A stretch of DNA of 41,210 bases from Sunxiuqinia sp. (GCA_003246935.1 QKCF01000159.1:1-41210), one strand, 5' to 3'; positions 8,386 to 19,990 are shown, numbered from the stretch's first letter. The notes: generated by a model not told the origin, from the sequence alone. A program made the numbers and translations.

Positions 8386-8448
8386 GGATGAAACTCGGCG
8401 GGAGTTTTTGCTGTTTAAAAAGTAAGTTCGACTCTTACTCATCCACCA
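8386..8448 (+). ncRNA. tRNA-like miniature cloverleaf between tuf and secE (degenerate tRNA-Trp?)
   Basis: These 63 nt fold as a small cloverleaf. The acceptor is GGATGA/TCATCC (6 bp). The D-like arm is ACTC-GGCGG-GAGT. The anticodon-like arm is TTTT(T)-GCTGTTT-AAAA(A) with a 7-nt loop. The T-arm is the canonical GTAAG-TTCGACT-CTTAC, and the 3' end is ACCA. There is almost no linker and no variable loop. The loop has C instead of the invariant U33, and no CCA (Trp) anticodon exists anywhere in it. In many Bacteroidota a tRNA-Trp gene lies at exactly this place, so a decayed or rebuilt tRNA-Trp is the simplest reading. A tRNA-mimicking leader of secE-nusG is the alternative. The pairing is seen directly; function is unknown. 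Confidence 0.5.
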
Positions 8449-8469
8449 CAACTTATAAAAGAAGTTAGA

Positions 8470-8661
8470 ATGAAACTTAAACTATATTTCGAAGAGGCTT
8501 ATAACGAGTTAGTACATAAGGTTAGTTGGCCTACTTGGAAAGAGTTGCAAAATAGTGCCTTCATTGTAATGGTTGCTTCCTTTATCATAGCACTTGTTGT
8601 ATTCGTAATGGATATCTCGTTTGAGAACATTATGAACTTAGTGTACAGTTTATTTTATTAA
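8470..8661 (+). CDS. secE: Preprotein translocase subunit SecE
   Basis: This 63-residue protein has the single-membrane-span SecE layout: an amphipathic helix with HKVSWPTWKELQNS followed by a membrane segment at about residues 30-50 (FIVMVASFIIALVVFVMDI). SecE clamps SecY in the inner-membrane channel. The short length is usual outside enterobacteria, where SecE has two more helices. It is 18 nt upstream of nusG, the standard arrangement, and 21 nt after the tRNA-like element. Confidence 0.96.
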   Translation: MKLKLYFEEAYNELVHKVSWPTWKELQNSAFIVMVASFIIALVVFVMDISFENIMNLVYSLFY

Positions 8662-8679
8662 TACGATTGGAGATCTAGA

Positions 8680-9228
8680 ATGAGCGAAAACGTAAAAAAA
8701 TGGTATGTTCTTAGAACCGTCGGAGGAAAAGAGAAGAAGGTTAAAGAGTATATCGAAAGCGAAATAGCAAATGCTGGACTTCAGGAGTATGTTTCACAAG
8801 TACTCATTCCAACGGAAAAGGTTTATCAAATTCGTAACGGAAAAAAGATCGCTAAAGAGCGAAATTTCTTCCCTGGTTACATTTTGATTGAAGCTGCCCT
8901 GGTAGGTGAGATCCCGCACATGTTGAAAAATATTACCAACGTGATCGGTTTCTTAGGTGACACCAAAGGGGGAGACCCGGTTCCCATGCGTTTGTCTGAG
9001 GTTAATCGCATCTTAGGACGTGTAGACCAAATGGCAGAAGCTGATGCAGAGGTAAACATACCATATGTTGTTGGTGAGACTGTGAAAGTGACTGACGGTC
9101 CTTTTAACGGGTTCAACGGAATCATTGAGGAGATCAATGAGGAGAAGAAGAAGTTGAAAGTGATGGTCAAAATTTTTGGACGAAAAACACCTTTGGAACT
9201 TAGCTTTATGCAAGTCGAAAAGGAGTAG
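8680..9228 (+). CDS. nusG: Transcription termination/antitermination factor NusG
   Basis: The protein has 182 residues. The N-terminal NGN domain begins KKWYVLRTVGGKEKKVKEYIE and includes RNFFPGYILIEA. The C-terminal KOW domain is at about 125-180 (VTDGPFNGFNGIIEEINEEK). NusG binds the RNA polymerase clamp to increase processivity and couples it to Rho or to ribosomal protein uS10. It lies in the usual place between secE and rplK. A moderate GGAG sits 8 nt before the start. Confidence 0.97.
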   Translation: MSENVKKWYVLRTVGGKEKKVKEYIESEIANAGLQEYVSQVLIPTEKVYQIRNGKKIAKERNFFPGYILIEAALVGEIPHMLKNITNVIGFLGDTKGGDPVPMRLSEVNRILGRVDQMAEADAEVNIPYVVGETVKVTDGPFNGFNGIIEEINEEKKKLKVMVKIFGRKTPLELSFMQVEKE

Positions 9229-9249
9229 TAAAATTTATTATTAATTATT

Positions 9250-9693
9250 ATGGCTAAAGAAGTTGCTGGATTAATCAAATTGCAAATTAAAGGTGGTGCG
9301 GCTAATCCTTCACCACCAGTTGGACCAGCATTGGGTAGCAAAGGGGTTAACATCATGCAGTTCTGCAAGCAGTTTAACGGCCGTACTCAGGAGTTAGCTG
9401 GTAAAGTACTCCCGGTTATTATTACTGTTTATGCAGACAAATCGTTTGATTTTGTAATTAAACAACCCCCAGTAGCCGTTCAATTGTTAGAAGTGGCAAA
9501 ATTGAAATCAGGCTCAGCTGAACCTCACGCTAAGAAAGTAGCGAAAGTTAGCTGGGATCAGGTTAAACAAATTGCTGAAACTAAAATGGCTGATTTAAAT
9601 TGTTTTACAATGGAATCTGCTATGAAAATGGTTGCTGGTACTGCCAGAAGTATGGGTATTACTGTAGAAGGTGAATTCCCAGCTAATAACTAA
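9250..9693 (+). CDS. rplK: 50S ribosomal protein uL11
   Basis: This 147-residue protein has the uL11 N-terminal signature with [24 protein letters not shown], and a C-terminal rRNA-binding domain with [22 protein letters not shown]. uL11 forms the base of the L7/L12 stalk with 23S rRNA helices 43/44. The length is close to the usual 141-147. It is 14 nt upstream of rplA, as in most bacteria. Confidence 0.98.
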   Translation: MAKEVAGLIKLQIKGGAANPSPPVGPALGSKGVNIMQFCKQFNGRTQELAGKVLPVIITVYADKSFDFVIKQPPVAVQLLEVAKLKSGSAEPHAKKVAKVSWDQVKQIAETKMADLNCFTMESAMKMVAGTARSMGITVEGEFPANN

Positions 9694-9707
9694 TTAAATT
9701 TTTTAAG

Positions 9708-10400
9708 ATGGGCAGAATTACAAAAAATAAAAAGCTTGCTCTGGAAAAACTGGAAGATGGCAAGGTTTATAGCCTGTCAGAAGCAACACAGCTGGTTAAG
9801 GAAATTACCTTCACTAAGTTCGACGCTTCTGTGGACATAGACGTTCGTCTGGGAGTTGATCCGAGAAAAGCTAATCAAATGGTTAGAGGCGTTGTTTCTT
9901 TACCCCACGGTACTGGGAAAGAAGTTCGTGTATTAGCTCTGGTAACTCCGGACAAAGAAGCCGAAGCAAAAGAAGCTGGTGCAGACTACGTTGGTTTGGA
10001 CGATATGATCGACAAAATCAAAGGTGGTTGGACTGATTTCGACGTTGTGATTACACAACCCCCGGTGATGGGCAAAATTGGCCCACTGGGACGTGTACTT
10101 GGTCCTCGCGGTTTAATGCCAAACCCAAAGAGCGGAACCGTTACTATGGAAGTAGGCAAGGCGATCAAAGAAGTAAAGCAAGGTAAAATTGATTTCAAAG
10201 TTGATAAATTCGGTATTGTGCATACCTCAATCGGTAAAGTATCTTTCGATGCTCAAAAAATCGAGGAAAACGCACGTGAATTCATGAACACGATCATCAA
10301 ATTGAAACCTACTGCTGCAAAAGGTACCTATGTAAAGAGTATATATATCTCTAGTACAATGAGTCCTGGTATTCAAGTTGAACCAAAGTCAGTTGACTAG
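9708..10400 (+). CDS. rplA: 50S ribosomal protein uL1
   Basis: The protein has 230 residues, the family's typical length. It contains the uL1 signature [23 protein letters not shown] at about residues 121-143, interrupted domain I and the C-terminal motif [18 protein letters not shown]. uL1 forms the mobile stalk at the E site and in E. coli represses its own operon by binding mRNA. No clear L1-site mimic was seen in the rplK leader here. Confidence 0.98.
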   Translation: MGRITKNKKLALEKLEDGKVYSLSEATQLVKEITFTKFDASVDIDVRLGVDPRKANQMVRGVVSLPHGTGKEVRVLALVTPDKEAEAKEAGADYVGLDDMIDKIKGGWTDFDVVITQPPVMGKIGPLGRVLGPRGLMPNPKSGTVTMEVGKAIKEVKQGKIDFKVDKFGIVHTSIGKVSFDAQKIEENAREFMNTIIKLKPTAAKGTYVKSIYISSTMSPGIQVEPKSVD

Positions 10401-10415
10401 TAAAGAATTGTTGAA

Positions 10416-10940
10416 ATGAAAAAATCAGAGAAATTAGATATCATCGATAATCTGACGCAGGAAATCAATTCTTACAGCCATTTTTACCTGGCGGACGTTG
10501 CCGAATTGAATGCCGAAGATACAAGCAATTTGCGACGCCAGTGTTTCAACAAAGAAATTAAACTGGTTGTTGTAAAGAATACACTCTTGCGTAAAGCTCT
10601 TGAAAACTCTGCAAAGAACGCAGAAGAGCTTTTCGACGTGCTGAAAGGCAATACATCTATCATGTTCTGTGAAGTTGGTAATGAACCAGCAAAACTGATC
10701 AAAGAATTCAGCAAAGCAAATAAATTGAAGAAGCCTGTTTTGAAAGCAGCTTTTGTTGAAGAATCAGTTTACGTTGGCGAAAACCAATTGGATGTATTAG
10801 TTTCACTCAAGTCTAAGAATGAACTTCTTGGAGATGTTATCGGATTGTTGCAATCACCAATCAAAACTGTATTGGGTCAATTGCAATCAAGCGGAAACAC
10901 TATCCACGGCATCCTTCAGACATTATCAGAAAAAGAATAA
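10416..10940 (+). CDS. rplJ: 50S ribosomal protein uL10
   Basis: This 174-residue protein has the uL10 N-terminal rRNA-binding domain (LRRQCFNKEIKLVVVKNTLLRKAL) and a C-terminal helix that anchors L7/L12 dimers (ending TIHGILQTLSEKE). It has 16 nt to rplA upstream and 38 nt to rplL downstream. It builds the stalk of the GTPase-associated centre. Confidence 0.97.
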   Translation: MKKSEKLDIIDNLTQEINSYSHFYLADVAELNAEDTSNLRRQCFNKEIKLVVVKNTLLRKALENSAKNAEELFDVLKGNTSIMFCEVGNEPAKLIKEFSKANKLKKPVLKAAFVEESVYVGENQLDVLVSLKSKNELLGDVIGLLQSPIKTVLGQLQSSGNTIHGILQTLSEKE

Positions 10941-10978
10941 TTTTAGTTACATTTTATCGCATAAAAAATTAAAGGAAA

Positions 10979-11356
10979 ATGGCAGATTTAAAAGTGCTAG
11001 CAGAAGAGTTAGTAAACTTGACTGTAAAAGAAGTTAATGAATTAGCTGACATTTTAAAATCAGAATATGGTATCGAACCTGCAGCTGCTGCTGTAGCTGT
11101 TGCTGCTCCGGCAGCTGGTGGCGAAGTAGCTGCTGCTGCTGAACAAACAGAATTCGATGTAATTTTGAAAGCAGCAGGTGCATCAAAATTAGCTGTTGTT
11201 AAGTTAGTTAAAGAATTGACTGGTTTAGGTCTTAAAGAAGCAAAAGAAGTAGTTGATGGCGCACCTAAAGCTATCAAAGAAAAAGTTTCAAAAGACGAAG
11301 CAGAAGCTCTGAAAGCTCAATTGACAGAAGCTGGAGCTGAAGTTGAACTTAAATAA
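10979..11356 (+). CDS. rplL: 50S ribosomal protein bL12 (L7/L12)
   Basis: The protein has 125 residues. An N-terminal dimerisation helix pair with [23 protein letters not shown] is followed by an Ala-rich hinge (about 37-57) and a C-terminal factor-binding domain with [39 protein letters not shown]. It recruits translational GTPases. A weak AAGGAAA precedes the start. The rplL-rpoB spacer holds a terminator-like hairpin. Confidence 0.98.
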   Translation: MADLKVLAEELVNLTVKEVNELADILKSEYGIEPAAAAVAVAAPAAGGEVAAAAEQTEFDVILKAAGASKLAVVKLVKELTGLGLKEAKEVVDGAPKAIKEKVSKDEAEALKAQLTEAGAEVELK

Positions 11357-11363
11357 GAGACTA

Positions 11364-11424
11364 GGGACCATAAAAGGTCTTGATGGTTTAGAGTCCCACG
11401 TGTTGTGGGATTCTAAGCCTTTTT
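11364..11424 (+). promoter_or_regulatory. rplL-rpoB attenuator with possible alternative pairing
   Basis: The hairpin TTAGAGTCCCAC-GTGTT-GTGGGATTCTAA (11388-11416, 12 bp with one G-T pair) is followed by GCCTTTTT. It resembles the partial terminator known between rplL and rpoB in other bacteria. Upstream GGGAC (11364-11368) can pair with GTCCC (11393-11397), which would break the terminator stem. It can instead take part in a local GGACC/GGTCT hairpin. The stem is seen; the switch is inference. Confidence 0.75.
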
Positions 11425-11463
11425 GCATATTTAGATTTTAAGTTCACTTAATTTAGTTGATAC

Positions 11464-14400
11464 ATGTCATTACACGTTGAAAACCAGAGGATTAGTTTCT
11501 CTTCAGCAAAAACAGTATTTGATTATCCAGATTTCCTCGAGGTACAGATTAAATCTTTCAAAGAATTTTTCCAATTAGGAACCACTCCTGAGAACCGGAA
11601 AGATGAAGGTTTATTCAAGGTATTCGAAGAAAATTTCCCGATCACAGATACACGCAATAATTTCGTTCTCGAATTTATCGATTATCAAGTTGATCCACCT
11701 CGTTATTCGATCGAAGAATGTATCGAGAGGGGATTGACCTATAGCGTTCCTGTGAAGGCAAAACTAAAACTGTATTGTACGGATCCTGAGCATGAAGATT
11801 TTGATACAGTCGTTCAGGATGTTTATCTGGGAACAGTGCCTTACATGACAGAAAAAGGTACCTATGTCATTAACGGTGCTGAACGTGTGGTCGTTTCTCA
11901 GCTGCACCGTTCTCCTGGGGTTTTCTTTGGTCAGAGTGTACATGCTAACGGTACAAAACTTTACTCTGCCCGTATTATTCCTTTTAAAGGATCTTGGATC
12001 GAATTTGCGACAGACATCAACAGTGTGATGTATGCGTATATCGACCGTAAAAAGAAATTACCTGTAACTACACTGTTACGGGCCATTGGTTATGAAGGTG
12101 ACAAAGATATCCTGGAGATCTTTGGACTTGCAGATGAAGTAAAAGTTTCAAAAACAGGTTTAGCCAAAGTTGTAGGTCGTAAACTTGCAGCTCGTGTGTT
12201 GAAAACATGGGTTGAAGACTTCGTGGATGAGGATACCGGTGAAGTGGTGTCAATCGAACGTAACGAAGTTCTGATTGATCGTGAAACTGTTATCGAGAAA
12301 GAACATATCGATGAGATTTTAGACTCAGGTGCTAAAACAATCCTTCTGCATAAAGAAGATCACAACTTGCAGGATTTCGCGATTATATACAATACGCTTC
12401 AAAAAGACCCGTGTAACTCGGAAAAAGAAGCCGTATTGCACATTTATCGTCAGTTGCGTAATGCAGAACCGCCGGATGAAGCGACTGCTCGTGACGTGAT
12501 CGATAAATTATTCTTCTCGGAGAAACGTTATGACCTTGGTGAAGTAGGACGTTATCGTATCAACAAAAAGTTAGGACTGGACATCGAGATGAATGTTACA
12601 GTTTTGACGAAAGAGGACATTATTGAAATCATCAAATACTTGATCAAGCTGGTTAACTCGAAAACTGATGTTGACGATATCGACCACTTGAGCAACCGTC
12701 GCGTACGTACAGTAGGCGAACAAATGTATCAACAATTTGGTGTCGGTTTAGCTCGTATGGCTCGTACTATTCGTGAGCGTATGAACGTACGCGACAACGA
12801 AGTATTTACGCCGATTGACTTGATCAACTCAAAAACATTATCATCGGTAATCAACTCGTTCTTCGGAACGAACGCATTGTCTCAGTTCATGGATCAAACC
12901 AACCCATTGGCTGAGATGACGCATAAACGTCGTATGTCGGCACTTGGACCTGGTGGTTTGTCTCGTGAGCGTGCAGGTTTCGAGGTTCGTGACGTACACT
13001 ATACGCACTACGGTCGTTTATGTCCGATTGAAACGCCTGAAGGACCAAACATCGGTTTGATTTCTTCATTGTGTGTGTTTGCAAAAGTGACAGATTTAGG
13101 TTTTATCGCTACACCTTACCGTAAGGTTGAAAACGGAACCGTTGATTTGTCAGAAGAGGGTGTACTTTATTTGACTGCTGAGGAAGAAGAAGGTAAAGTT
13201 ATTGCACAGGCAAATGCTCCGATCGATGAAAGCGGTACTTTCGTGAATCAACGTGTAAAAGCTCGTTTGGAAGGTGACTATCCGCTGGTTGAAAAAGAAG
13301 AGGTTCAGTTGATGGACGTAGGTCCTAACCAGATTGCTTCTGTAGCGGCTTCTTTAATTACCTTCCTGGAACACGATGATGCCAACCGTGCATTGATGGG
13401 ATCAAACATGATGCGCCAGGCTGTTCCATTGTTGCGTCCTGAGGCTCCTATCGTAGGAACCGGATTGGAAGGACCAACAGCACGCGATTCACGTGTGATG
13501 GTAGCAGCAGAAGACGATGGCGTTATTGAGTATGTTGATGCTGACGAAATCATCATCCGTTATGATATGACTGACGATGAGAAATACGTTAGCTTCGACA
13601 ATGAACTTAAAAGCTATAAAATTTTAAAATATCAGAAAACCAACCAAGGTACTGTTATCGACTTGAAACCGATCGTTGAAAAAGGTCAACGTGTGGTTAA
13701 AGGACAGATTTTGACAGAAGGTTATGCAACAGAAGGTGGCGAGTTAGCTTTAGGTCGCAACTTGAAAGTGGCGTTCATGCCTTGGCAGGGATATAACTAC
13801 GAGGATGCGATAGTGATCTCGGAACGTATCGTTCGTGAGGACATCTTTACTTCGGTTCATGTTGACGAATATGCATTGGAAGTTCGCGACACTAAGCGTG
13901 GTGTTGAAGAATTCACTTCGGATATTCCTAACGTAAGCGAAGAGGCGACTCGTAACCTGGACGAAAACGGTCTGATCCGTATCGGAGCCGTTGTGAAGCC
14001 AGGAGATATCTTGATCGGTAAAATCACACCGAAAGGGGAGTCTGATCCTTCACCTGAAGAAAAACTGTTGCGTGCGATCTTCGGAGACAAAGCCGGTGAT
14101 GTGAAAGACGCTTCATTGAAAGCTTCGCCTTCATTAAACGGTGTTGTAATCGACAAAAAATTATTCTCTCGCGTTGTAAAAGACAAGAAAGGCAAACAAG
14201 CGACTAAGCCGATGTTGGATCAAATCGATGAAGATTTCGATCGTCAGATTAGTGCTTTGCGCGCCCGTTTAGAAGATAAGCTTTTCAACTTGGTTAACGG
14301 TAAAACAAGCCAGGGGGTTAAAGATTACTACGGTGGCGACTTGATCGCAAAAGGTGTGAAGTTCACATTGAAACAGCTGCAAGAGATCGACTATTTGACT

Positions 14401-15276
14401 GTTAATCCGAACAAATGGACAACAGATACAGATAAGAATGAACTGATCCGACAGTCAGTTTTGAACTTCATTCAGAAATATAAAGAATACGAAGCTGTAG
14501 CACGTCGTAAGCGTTACAATGTAACAATTGGTGATGAGTTGCCAGCAGGTATTATTCAGCTAGCAAAAGTTTACATTGCGAAAAAACGTAAACTTCAAAT
14601 TGGGGATAAGATGGCAGGTCGCCACGGTAACAAGGGTATTGTTTCTCGTGTTGTGCGTGACGAAGATATGCCGTTCCTGGATGATGGTACACCAGTTGAT
14701 ATCGTATTGAATCCGCTGGGGGTACCTTCACGTATGAACCTTGGACAGATTTACGAAACTGTACTTGGATGGGCAGGTAAAGAATTAGGACTGAAGTTTG
14801 CTACACCGATTTTCGACGGTGCTAGTCTTGAAGAGGTAACTGCTTATACTGATAAAGCCGGTGTTCCAGCCTTTGGTAAAACTTACCTTCGTGATGGTGA
14901 AACTGGTGAGCGATTTGACCAACCTGCAACAGTTGGGGTGATCTATATGTTAAAATTGGGTCACATGGTTGAAGATAAGATGCACGCCCGTTCAATCGGA
15001 CCATACTCATTGATTACGCAACAGCCATTGGGTGGTAAAGCTCAATTTGGTGGTCAGCGTTTCGGGGAGATGGAAGTTTGGGCACTTGAAGCATTCGGTG
15101 CGTCACACATCTTGCAGGAAATTCTGACTGTGAAATCAGACGATGTTCTGGGCCGTGCTAAAGCATATGAAGCCATCGTGAAAGGTGAGCCAATGCCGCA
15201 ACCTGGAATTCCGGAATCACTCAACGTATTGCTGCACGAATTACGTGGTTTAGGTTTGAGTGTAACGCTGGATTGA
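11464..15276 (+). CDS. rpoB: DNA-directed RNA polymerase subunit beta
   Basis: This 1270-residue protein has the length usual in Bacteroidota. The rifampicin pocket at about 466-500 reads [20 protein letters not shown] then [14 protein letters not shown], with the key Asp, His and Ser positions unchanged, so no classical resistance change is seen. The [12 protein letters not shown] active-site motif is at about residue 1047, and the C-terminal clamp region ends [16 protein letters not shown]. It is transcribed with rpoC 56 nt downstream, and expression relative to rplL is probably set by the attenuator just upstream. Confidence 0.99.
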   Translation: MSLHVENQRISFSSAKTVFDYPDFLEVQIKSFKEFFQLGTTPENRKDEGLFKVFEENFPITDTRNNFVLEFIDYQVDPPRYSIEECIERGLTYSVPVKAKLKLYCTDPEHEDFDTVVQDVYLGTVPYMTEKGTYVINGAERVVVSQLHRSPGVFFGQSVHANGTKLYSARIIPFKGSWIEFATDINSVMYAYIDRKKKLPVTTLLRAIGYEGDKDILEIFGLADEVKVSKTGLAKVVGRKLAARVLKTWVEDFVDEDTGEVVSIERNEVLIDRETVIEKEHIDEILDSGAKTILLHKEDHNLQDFAIIYNTLQKDPCNSEKEAVLHIYRQLRNAEPPDEATARDVIDKLFFSEKRYDLGEVGRYRINKKLGLDIEMNVTVLTKEDIIEIIKYLIKLVNSKTDVDDIDHLSNRRVRTVGEQMYQQFGVGLARMARTIRERMNVRDNEVFTPIDLINSKTLSSVINSFFGTNALSQFMDQTNPLAEMTHKRRMSALGPGGLSRERAGFEVRDVHYTHYGRLCPIETPEGPNIGLISSLCVFAKVTDLGFIATPYRKVENGTVDLSEEGVLYLTAEEEEGKVIAQANAPIDESGTFVNQRVKARLEGDYPLVEKEEVQLMDVGPNQIASVAASLITFLEHDDANRALMGSNMMRQAVPLLRPEAPIVGTGLEGPTARDSRVMVAAEDDGVIEYVDADEIIIRYDMTDDEKYVSFDNELKSYKILKYQKTNQGTVIDLKPIVEKGQRVVKGQILTEGYATEGGELALGRNLKVAFMPWQGYNYEDAIVISERIVREDIFTSVHVDEYALEVRDTKRGVEEFTSDIPNVSEEATRNLDENGLIRIGAVVKPGDILIGKITPKGESDPSPEEKLLRAIFGDKAGDVKDASLKASPSLNGVVIDKKLFSRVVKDKKGKQATKPMLDQIDEDFDRQISALRARLEDKLFNLVNGKTSQGVKDYYGGDLIAKGVKFTLKQLQEIDYLTVNPNKWTTDTDKNELIRQSVLNFIQKYKEYEAVARRKRYNVTIGDELPAGIIQLAKVYIAKKRKLQIGDKMAGRHGNKGIVSRVVRDEDMPFLDDGTPVDIVLNPLGVPSRMNLGQIYETVLGWAGKELGLKFATPIFDGASLEEVTAYTDKAGVPAFGKTYLRDGETGERFDQPATVGVIYMLKLGHMVEDKMHARSIGPYSLITQQPLGGKAQFGGQRFGEMEVWALEAFGASHILQEILTVKSDDVLGRAKAYEAIVKGEPMPQPGIPESLNVLLHELRGLGLSVTLD

Positions 15277-15332
15277 TGACAACGGGACACTCGGTGTTCC
15301 TCTTAGTTAATTTGTAAAAAAGACATCGATAT

Positions 15333-18300
15333 ATGGCTTTCAGAAAAGATAATAAAGTAAAAAGCAGTTTTTCCAAGATAGCAATCAGTCTTGCTTCTCC
15401 GGAAGAGGTTTTGGAACGCTCTCACGGTGAAGTTTTGAAGCCTGAAACTATCAACTACAGAACCTACAAACCAGAACGCGATGGTTTGTTCTGTGAACGT
15501 ATTTTCGGGCCGGTAAAAGACTACGAATGCCATTGTGGTAAGTATAAGCGTATTCGTTATAAAGGTATCGTTTGTGACCGTTGTGGTGTTGAAGTGACAG
15601 AAAAGAAAGTTCGTCGCGAGCGCATGGGACACATCTCTTTGGTTGTTCCTGTTGCACACATTTGGTACTTCAAATCGTTACCGAATAAAATTGGTTACTT
15701 GTTAGGTTTGCCTACCAAGAAACTGGATACCATCATTTATTACGAACGTTACGTTGTTATTCAGGCTGGTATCAAAGCTCAGGACGGAATTAAGAATAAT
15801 GATTTCCTGACTGAAGAAGAATACCTGGATATCCTGGATACACTACCAAAAGAAAACCAATATCTGGACGACGACGATCCAAACAAATTCATCGCCAAAA
15901 TGGGGGCTGAAGCATTATACCAATTGCTTGAGCGTATCGATTTAGATGATTTGTCATATAGCCTTCGTCACCAGGCAAGTACTGAAACTTCACAGCAACG
16001 TAAAAACGAAGCATTGAAGCGTTTGCAGGTTGTTGAAGCTTTCCGTGCCAGCAAAAATATCAACCGTCCTGAATGGATGATTGTGAAGGTTGTTCCTGTT
16101 ATTCCACCGGATTTGCGTCCGTTGGTGCCATTGGATGGTGGACGTTTCGCGACTTCAGACTTAAATGACCTGTATCGCCGTGTAATCATCCGTAACAACC
16201 GTTTGAAACGTTTGATAGAAATCAAAGCTCCTGAAGTTATCCTTCGTAACGAGAAGCGTATGTTGCAGGAAGCTGTAGATTCATTATTCGATAACTCACG
16301 TAAATCGAACGCAGTTAAGACTGAAAATAACCGTGCTTTGAAATCACTTTCTGACTCATTGAAAGGTAAGCAAGGTCGTTTCCGTCAGAACTTGTTGGGT
16401 AAGCGTGTTGACTATTCTGCTCGTTCTGTAATTGTTGTAGGACCTACTTTGTCATTGCACGAATGTGGTCTTCCTAAAAACATGGCAGCAGAGCTTTACA
16501 AACCGTTTATCATTCGTAAACTAATTGAACGCGGTATTGTAAAAACAGTAAAATCAGCTAAGAAAATCGTTGACCGTAAAGATCCTGTTGTTTGGGATAT
16601 TTTGGAAAACGTATTGAAAGGTCACCCGGTAATGTTGAACCGTGCGCCGACTTTGCACCGTTTGTCAATTCAGGCTTTCCAGCCGGTATTGATTGAAGGT
16701 AAAGCAATCCGTTTGCACCCGTTGGTTTGTACCGGTTTCAACGCCGACTTCGACGGTGACCAGATGGCGGTACACGTACCACTAGGTAACGCAGCAGTTC
16801 TGGAAGCTCAGATGTTGATGCTGGCTTCTCAAAACTTGTTGAACCCTGCTAACGGTGCGCCAATCACAGTACCTTCTCAGGACATGGTCTTGGGATTGTA
16901 CTACATGACTAAACATCGTGAAGGCGCTCGTGGTCAAGGTATGACTTTCTATTCACCAGACGAGGTGATTATCGCATACAACGAAGGTCAGTTGGAAAAG
17001 CACTCGATCATCAAAGTTAAAGTAGAAGACGTTGACGACAACGGCGAATACTTTAAACACATTGTTGAAACAACAGTTGGTCGTGTATTGGTAAACCAGG
17101 TTGTACCGCGTAAAGCTGGTTATATCAACGAGCTTATGACTAAAAAGTCATTGCGTAATATTATATCTGATATCTTCAAGAGAACAGGAAACGCGACTAC
17201 GGTTAAATTCCTGGATGATATCAAAGAAATCGGATATAAGGCGGCATACCGCGGAGGTCTGTCGTTCAACTTGAGTGACGTTGTTATTCCTGATGATAAA
17301 AAAGTGATCGTCGAAGACGGTTATAACGAAGTTGAAGAAGTAATGAATAACTATAACATGGGTTTCATTACCAACAACGAAAGATATAATCAGGTGATCG
17401 ATATTTGGACACATGCTAACGCGAAACTGACTAACTCGGTAATGAAAACACTGAGCACGGACCGTCAAGGTTTCAACTCTGTATACATGATGTTGGACTC
17501 AGGAGCCCGTGGTTCGAAAGAACAGATTCGTCAGTTGTGTGGTATGCGTGGTTTGATGGCGAAACCTCAAAAGTCAGGTTCAACAGGAGCTCAGATTATC
17601 GAGAACCCGATTCTGGCGAACTTTAAAGAAGGTCTGTCGGTATTGGAGTACTTTATCTCTACCCACGGTGCTCGTAAAGGTTTGGCGGATACCGCTCTGA
17701 AAACAGCCGATGCGGGTTATTTGACTCGTCGTTTGGTTGACGTAGCGCAGGACGTAATTATCTCAGAAGATGACTGTGGTACATTGCGTGGTTTGGTTGC
17801 AACAGCTGTTAAGAATAATGAAGAAGTTGTTTCTTCACTTTACGAACGTATCGTAGGCCGTACTTCAGTTCATGATATTTTCAACCCATTAACCGGTGAT
17901 TTGATTGTTGCAACCGGTGATTTGATTGACGAAGAAGTTGCCAAGAAAATCGAAGATTCGCCAATCGAAAGCGTTGAGATTCGCTCGGTATTGACTTGTG
18001 AATCAAAAATAGGTGTATGTAGTAAATGTTACGGACGTAACCTGGCAACGGCAAACTTGGCCCGTCGTGGTGAAGCAGTAGGTGTTATTGCTGCACAGTC
18101 AATCGGTGAACCGGGTACACAGTTGACACTTCGTACATTCCACGTAGGGGGTATCGCTGGTAACATTTCTTCTCAATCAATGGTTGAGTCTCGTTACGAT
18201 GGTATCGCAGAGATTGAAGAATTGCGTACTGTTGAGACAAAAGATGAAATGGGTAACAATGTTTACGTTGTTGTAGGTCGTTTGGCTGAACTTCGTATCA

Positions 18301-19610
18301 TAGATAAAAACACACGTATCCCATTGTCTAACCACACAATCCCTTACGGTTCTAAACTTTACATCGAAAACGGTGCAGAGGTAAGCAAAGGACAGAAGAT
18401 TTGTGAATGGGACCCATATAACGGTGTAATCATTTCTGAATACAATGGTAAGATTTCATTTGAGAACTTGATTGAAGGTATAACTTTCCGTGAAGAGTCG
18501 GACGAACAAACCGGATTCAAGGAAAAAGTTGTCATCGAAACCCGCGATAAAACCAAAAACCCATCATTGCAATTGTTGGATGAAAGAGGCGAAGTAATTC
18601 GTTCGTACAACTTGCCGGTAGGTGGTCACATTTCGGTCGATGAGGGTGAATTGGTTAAAGCAGGTAAAGTATTGGTGAAAATCCCTCGTGCTTCAGGTAA
18701 GGCGGGTGATATCACAGGGGGTCTTCCTCGTGTTACCGAATTGTTCGAGGCACGTAACCCGTCTAACCCTGCAGTGGTTGCTGAGATCGATGGTGAAATT
18801 TCTTTCGGTAAAATCAAACGTGGTAACCGCGAAATCACCGTTACATCAAAAACAGGAGAGATTAAGAAATACTTGGTACCACTGTCAAAACAGATCCTGG
18901 TACAAGAAAACGACTATATCAAAGCAGGTACATCATTATCAGATGGTGCTATAACACCTTCAGATATCCTTGGTATCAAAGGACCGACTGCCGTTCAAGA
19001 GTACATTTTGAATGAAGTTCAGGACGTTTACCGGATGCAGGGGGTAAAAATCAACGATAAGCACTTCGAGGTAATTATTCGCCAGATGATGCGTAAAGTC
19101 GAAATCGATGATGCTGGTGATACTCGCTTCCTGGAAAAACAAGTTGTTGACAAAAATGAGTTCCTGCACGAAAACGACTGGATTTACAACAAGAAAGTTG
19201 TTATTGAACCGGGAGATTCAGACTTACGTGCTGGTATGATTATTACTGCTCGCCGTTTGCGTGATGAAAACTCATCGTTGCGTCGTCGTGATAAGAAACT
19301 GATCGAAGCACGCGAAGCGATTCCTGCAACATCAGGCCAAATTTTGCAAGGTATCACACGTGCTGCCCTGCAAACACGGAGCTGGTTGTCTGCTGCATCG
19401 TTCCAAGAAACAACAAAAGTATTGAACGAAGCTGCAATCCAGGGTAAGGTAGACTACTTGGACGGTCTGAAGGAGAACGTGATCTGTGGTCACTTGATCC
19501 CTGCCGGTACCGGTCTGAAAGAATACAAGAACCTGGTTGTTGGTTCACGTGAAGAATACGACCGCATGGTTGATATTAAAGAAGCGGAACACGCAAATCG
19601 TGAAGACTAA
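15333..19610 (+). CDS. rpoC: DNA-directed RNA polymerase subunit beta-prime
   Basis: This 1425-residue protein has an N-terminal zinc site CHCGKY...CDRCG at about residues 67-84. The catalytic NADFDGDQM motif places the magnesium aspartates at 472, 474 and 476. A second zinc cluster is made of CGTLRG and [13 protein letters not shown], and the trigger-loop/bridge region includes [16 protein letters not shown]. It forms the other half of the RNA polymerase active-site cleft. The stop codon is followed after 2 nt by the next gene, which implies translational coupling. Confidence 0.99.
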   Translation: MAFRKDNKVKSSFSKIAISLASPEEVLERSHGEVLKPETINYRTYKPERDGLFCERIFGPVKDYECHCGKYKRIRYKGIVCDRCGVEVTEKKVRRERMGHISLVVPVAHIWYFKSLPNKIGYLLGLPTKKLDTIIYYERYVVIQAGIKAQDGIKNNDFLTEEEYLDILDTLPKENQYLDDDDPNKFIAKMGAEALYQLLERIDLDDLSYSLRHQASTETSQQRKNEALKRLQVVEAFRASKNINRPEWMIVKVVPVIPPDLRPLVPLDGGRFATSDLNDLYRRVIIRNNRLKRLIEIKAPEVILRNEKRMLQEAVDSLFDNSRKSNAVKTENNRALKSLSDSLKGKQGRFRQNLLGKRVDYSARSVIVVGPTLSLHECGLPKNMAAELYKPFIIRKLIERGIVKTVKSAKKIVDRKDPVVWDILENVLKGHPVMLNRAPTLHRLSIQAFQPVLIEGKAIRLHPLVCTGFNADFDGDQMAVHVPLGNAAVLEAQMLMLASQNLLNPANGAPITVPSQDMVLGLYYMTKHREGARGQGMTFYSPDEVIIAYNEGQLEKHSIIKVKVEDVDDNGEYFKHIVETTVGRVLVNQVVPRKAGYINELMTKKSLRNIISDIFKRTGNATTVKFLDDIKEIGYKAAYRGGLSFNLSDVVIPDDKKVIVEDGYNEVEEVMNNYNMGFITNNERYNQVIDIWTHANAKLTNSVMKTLSTDRQGFNSVYMMLDSGARGSKEQIRQLCGMRGLMAKPQKSGSTGAQIIENPILANFKEGLSVLEYFISTHGARKGLADTALKTADAGYLTRRLVDVAQDVIISEDDCGTLRGLVATAVKNNEEVVSSLYERIVGRTSVHDIFNPLTGDLIVATGDLIDEEVAKKIEDSPIESVEIRSVLTCESKIGVCSKCYGRNLATANLARRGEAVGVIAAQSIGEPGTQLTLRTFHVGGIAGNISSQSMVESRYDGIAEIEELRTVETKDEMGNNVYVVVGRLAELRIIDKNTRIPLSNHTIPYGSKLYIENGAEVSKGQKICEWDPYNGVIISEYNGKISFENLIEGITFREESDEQTGFKEKVVIETRDKTKNPSLQLLDERGEVIRSYNLPVGGHISVDEGELVKAGKVLVKIPRASGKAGDITGGLPRVTELFEARNPSNPAVVAEIDGEISFGKIKRGNREITVTSKTGEIKKYLVPLSKQILVQENDYIKAGTSLSDGAITPSDILGIKGPTAVQEYILNEVQDVYRMQGVKINDKHFEVIIRQMMRKVEIDDAGDTRFLEKQVVDKNEFLHENDWIYNKKVVIEPGDSDLRAGMIITARRLRDENSSLRRRDKKLIEAREAIPATSGQILQGITRAALQTRSWLSAASFQETTKVLNEAAIQGKVDYLDGLKENVICGHLIPAGTGLKEYKNLVVGSREEYDRMVDIKEAEHANRED

Positions 19611-19612
19611 TT

Positions 19613-19933
19613 ATGGAAGATCAAAAGAACAAAAATCAGTTGAACATTGAATTGAGTGAAGACGTGGCTCAAGGAACCTATTCGAACTTAGCTATTATCA
19701 CTCATTCAACTTCGGAGTTTGTCCTCGATTTTGTACGCATTATGCCGGGTATGCCTAAGGCAAATGTAAAATCGAGAATCATTCTAACTCCTGAACATGC
19801 CAAACGCCTTTTGATGGCGCTTGAGGATAATGTGAAGAAGTTTGAAAAGACAAACGGAACGATTAATGTCCCGGGCGGCCATAACCCAATGATACCGCCG
19901 ATGACTTTTGGAGGTCCGACAGCCGAAGCCTGA
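19613..19933 (+). CDS. DUF3467-type protein downstream of rpoC
   Basis: This 106-residue protein matches my memory of the DUF3467 family: an acidic start, then LSEDVAQGTYSNLAIITHSTSEFVLDFVRIMPGMP, KANVKSRIILTPEHAKRLLMAL, and a glycine/proline-rich tail. Its function is not established. It starts 2 nt after the rpoC stop, so it is almost certainly co-translated with RNA polymerase in this operon, which ends in the terminator 22 nt downstream. Membrane segments and signal peptide are absent. A role linked to transcription is only suggested by position. Confidence 0.85.
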   Translation: MEDQKNKNQLNIELSEDVAQGTYSNLAIITHSTSEFVLDFVRIMPGMPKANVKSRIILTPEHAKRLLMALEDNVKKFEKTNGTINVPGGHNPMIPPMTFGGPTAEA

Positions 19934-19955
19934 TTTTTTTTGAGCTGAAAATATT

Positions 19956-19989
19956 AAGAGCCGCTTTCTTTTTGAGAGCGGCTCTTTTT
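19956..19989. terminator. Bidirectional terminator between the rpo operon and citrate synthase
   Basis: AAGAGCCGCT and AGCGGCTCTT form a 10-bp stem followed by TTTT on the plus strand. The plus strand also has A-rich bases before the stem, so the minus strand can use it for the convergent citrate synthase gene. Confidence 0.9.
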
Positions 19990-19990
19990 G

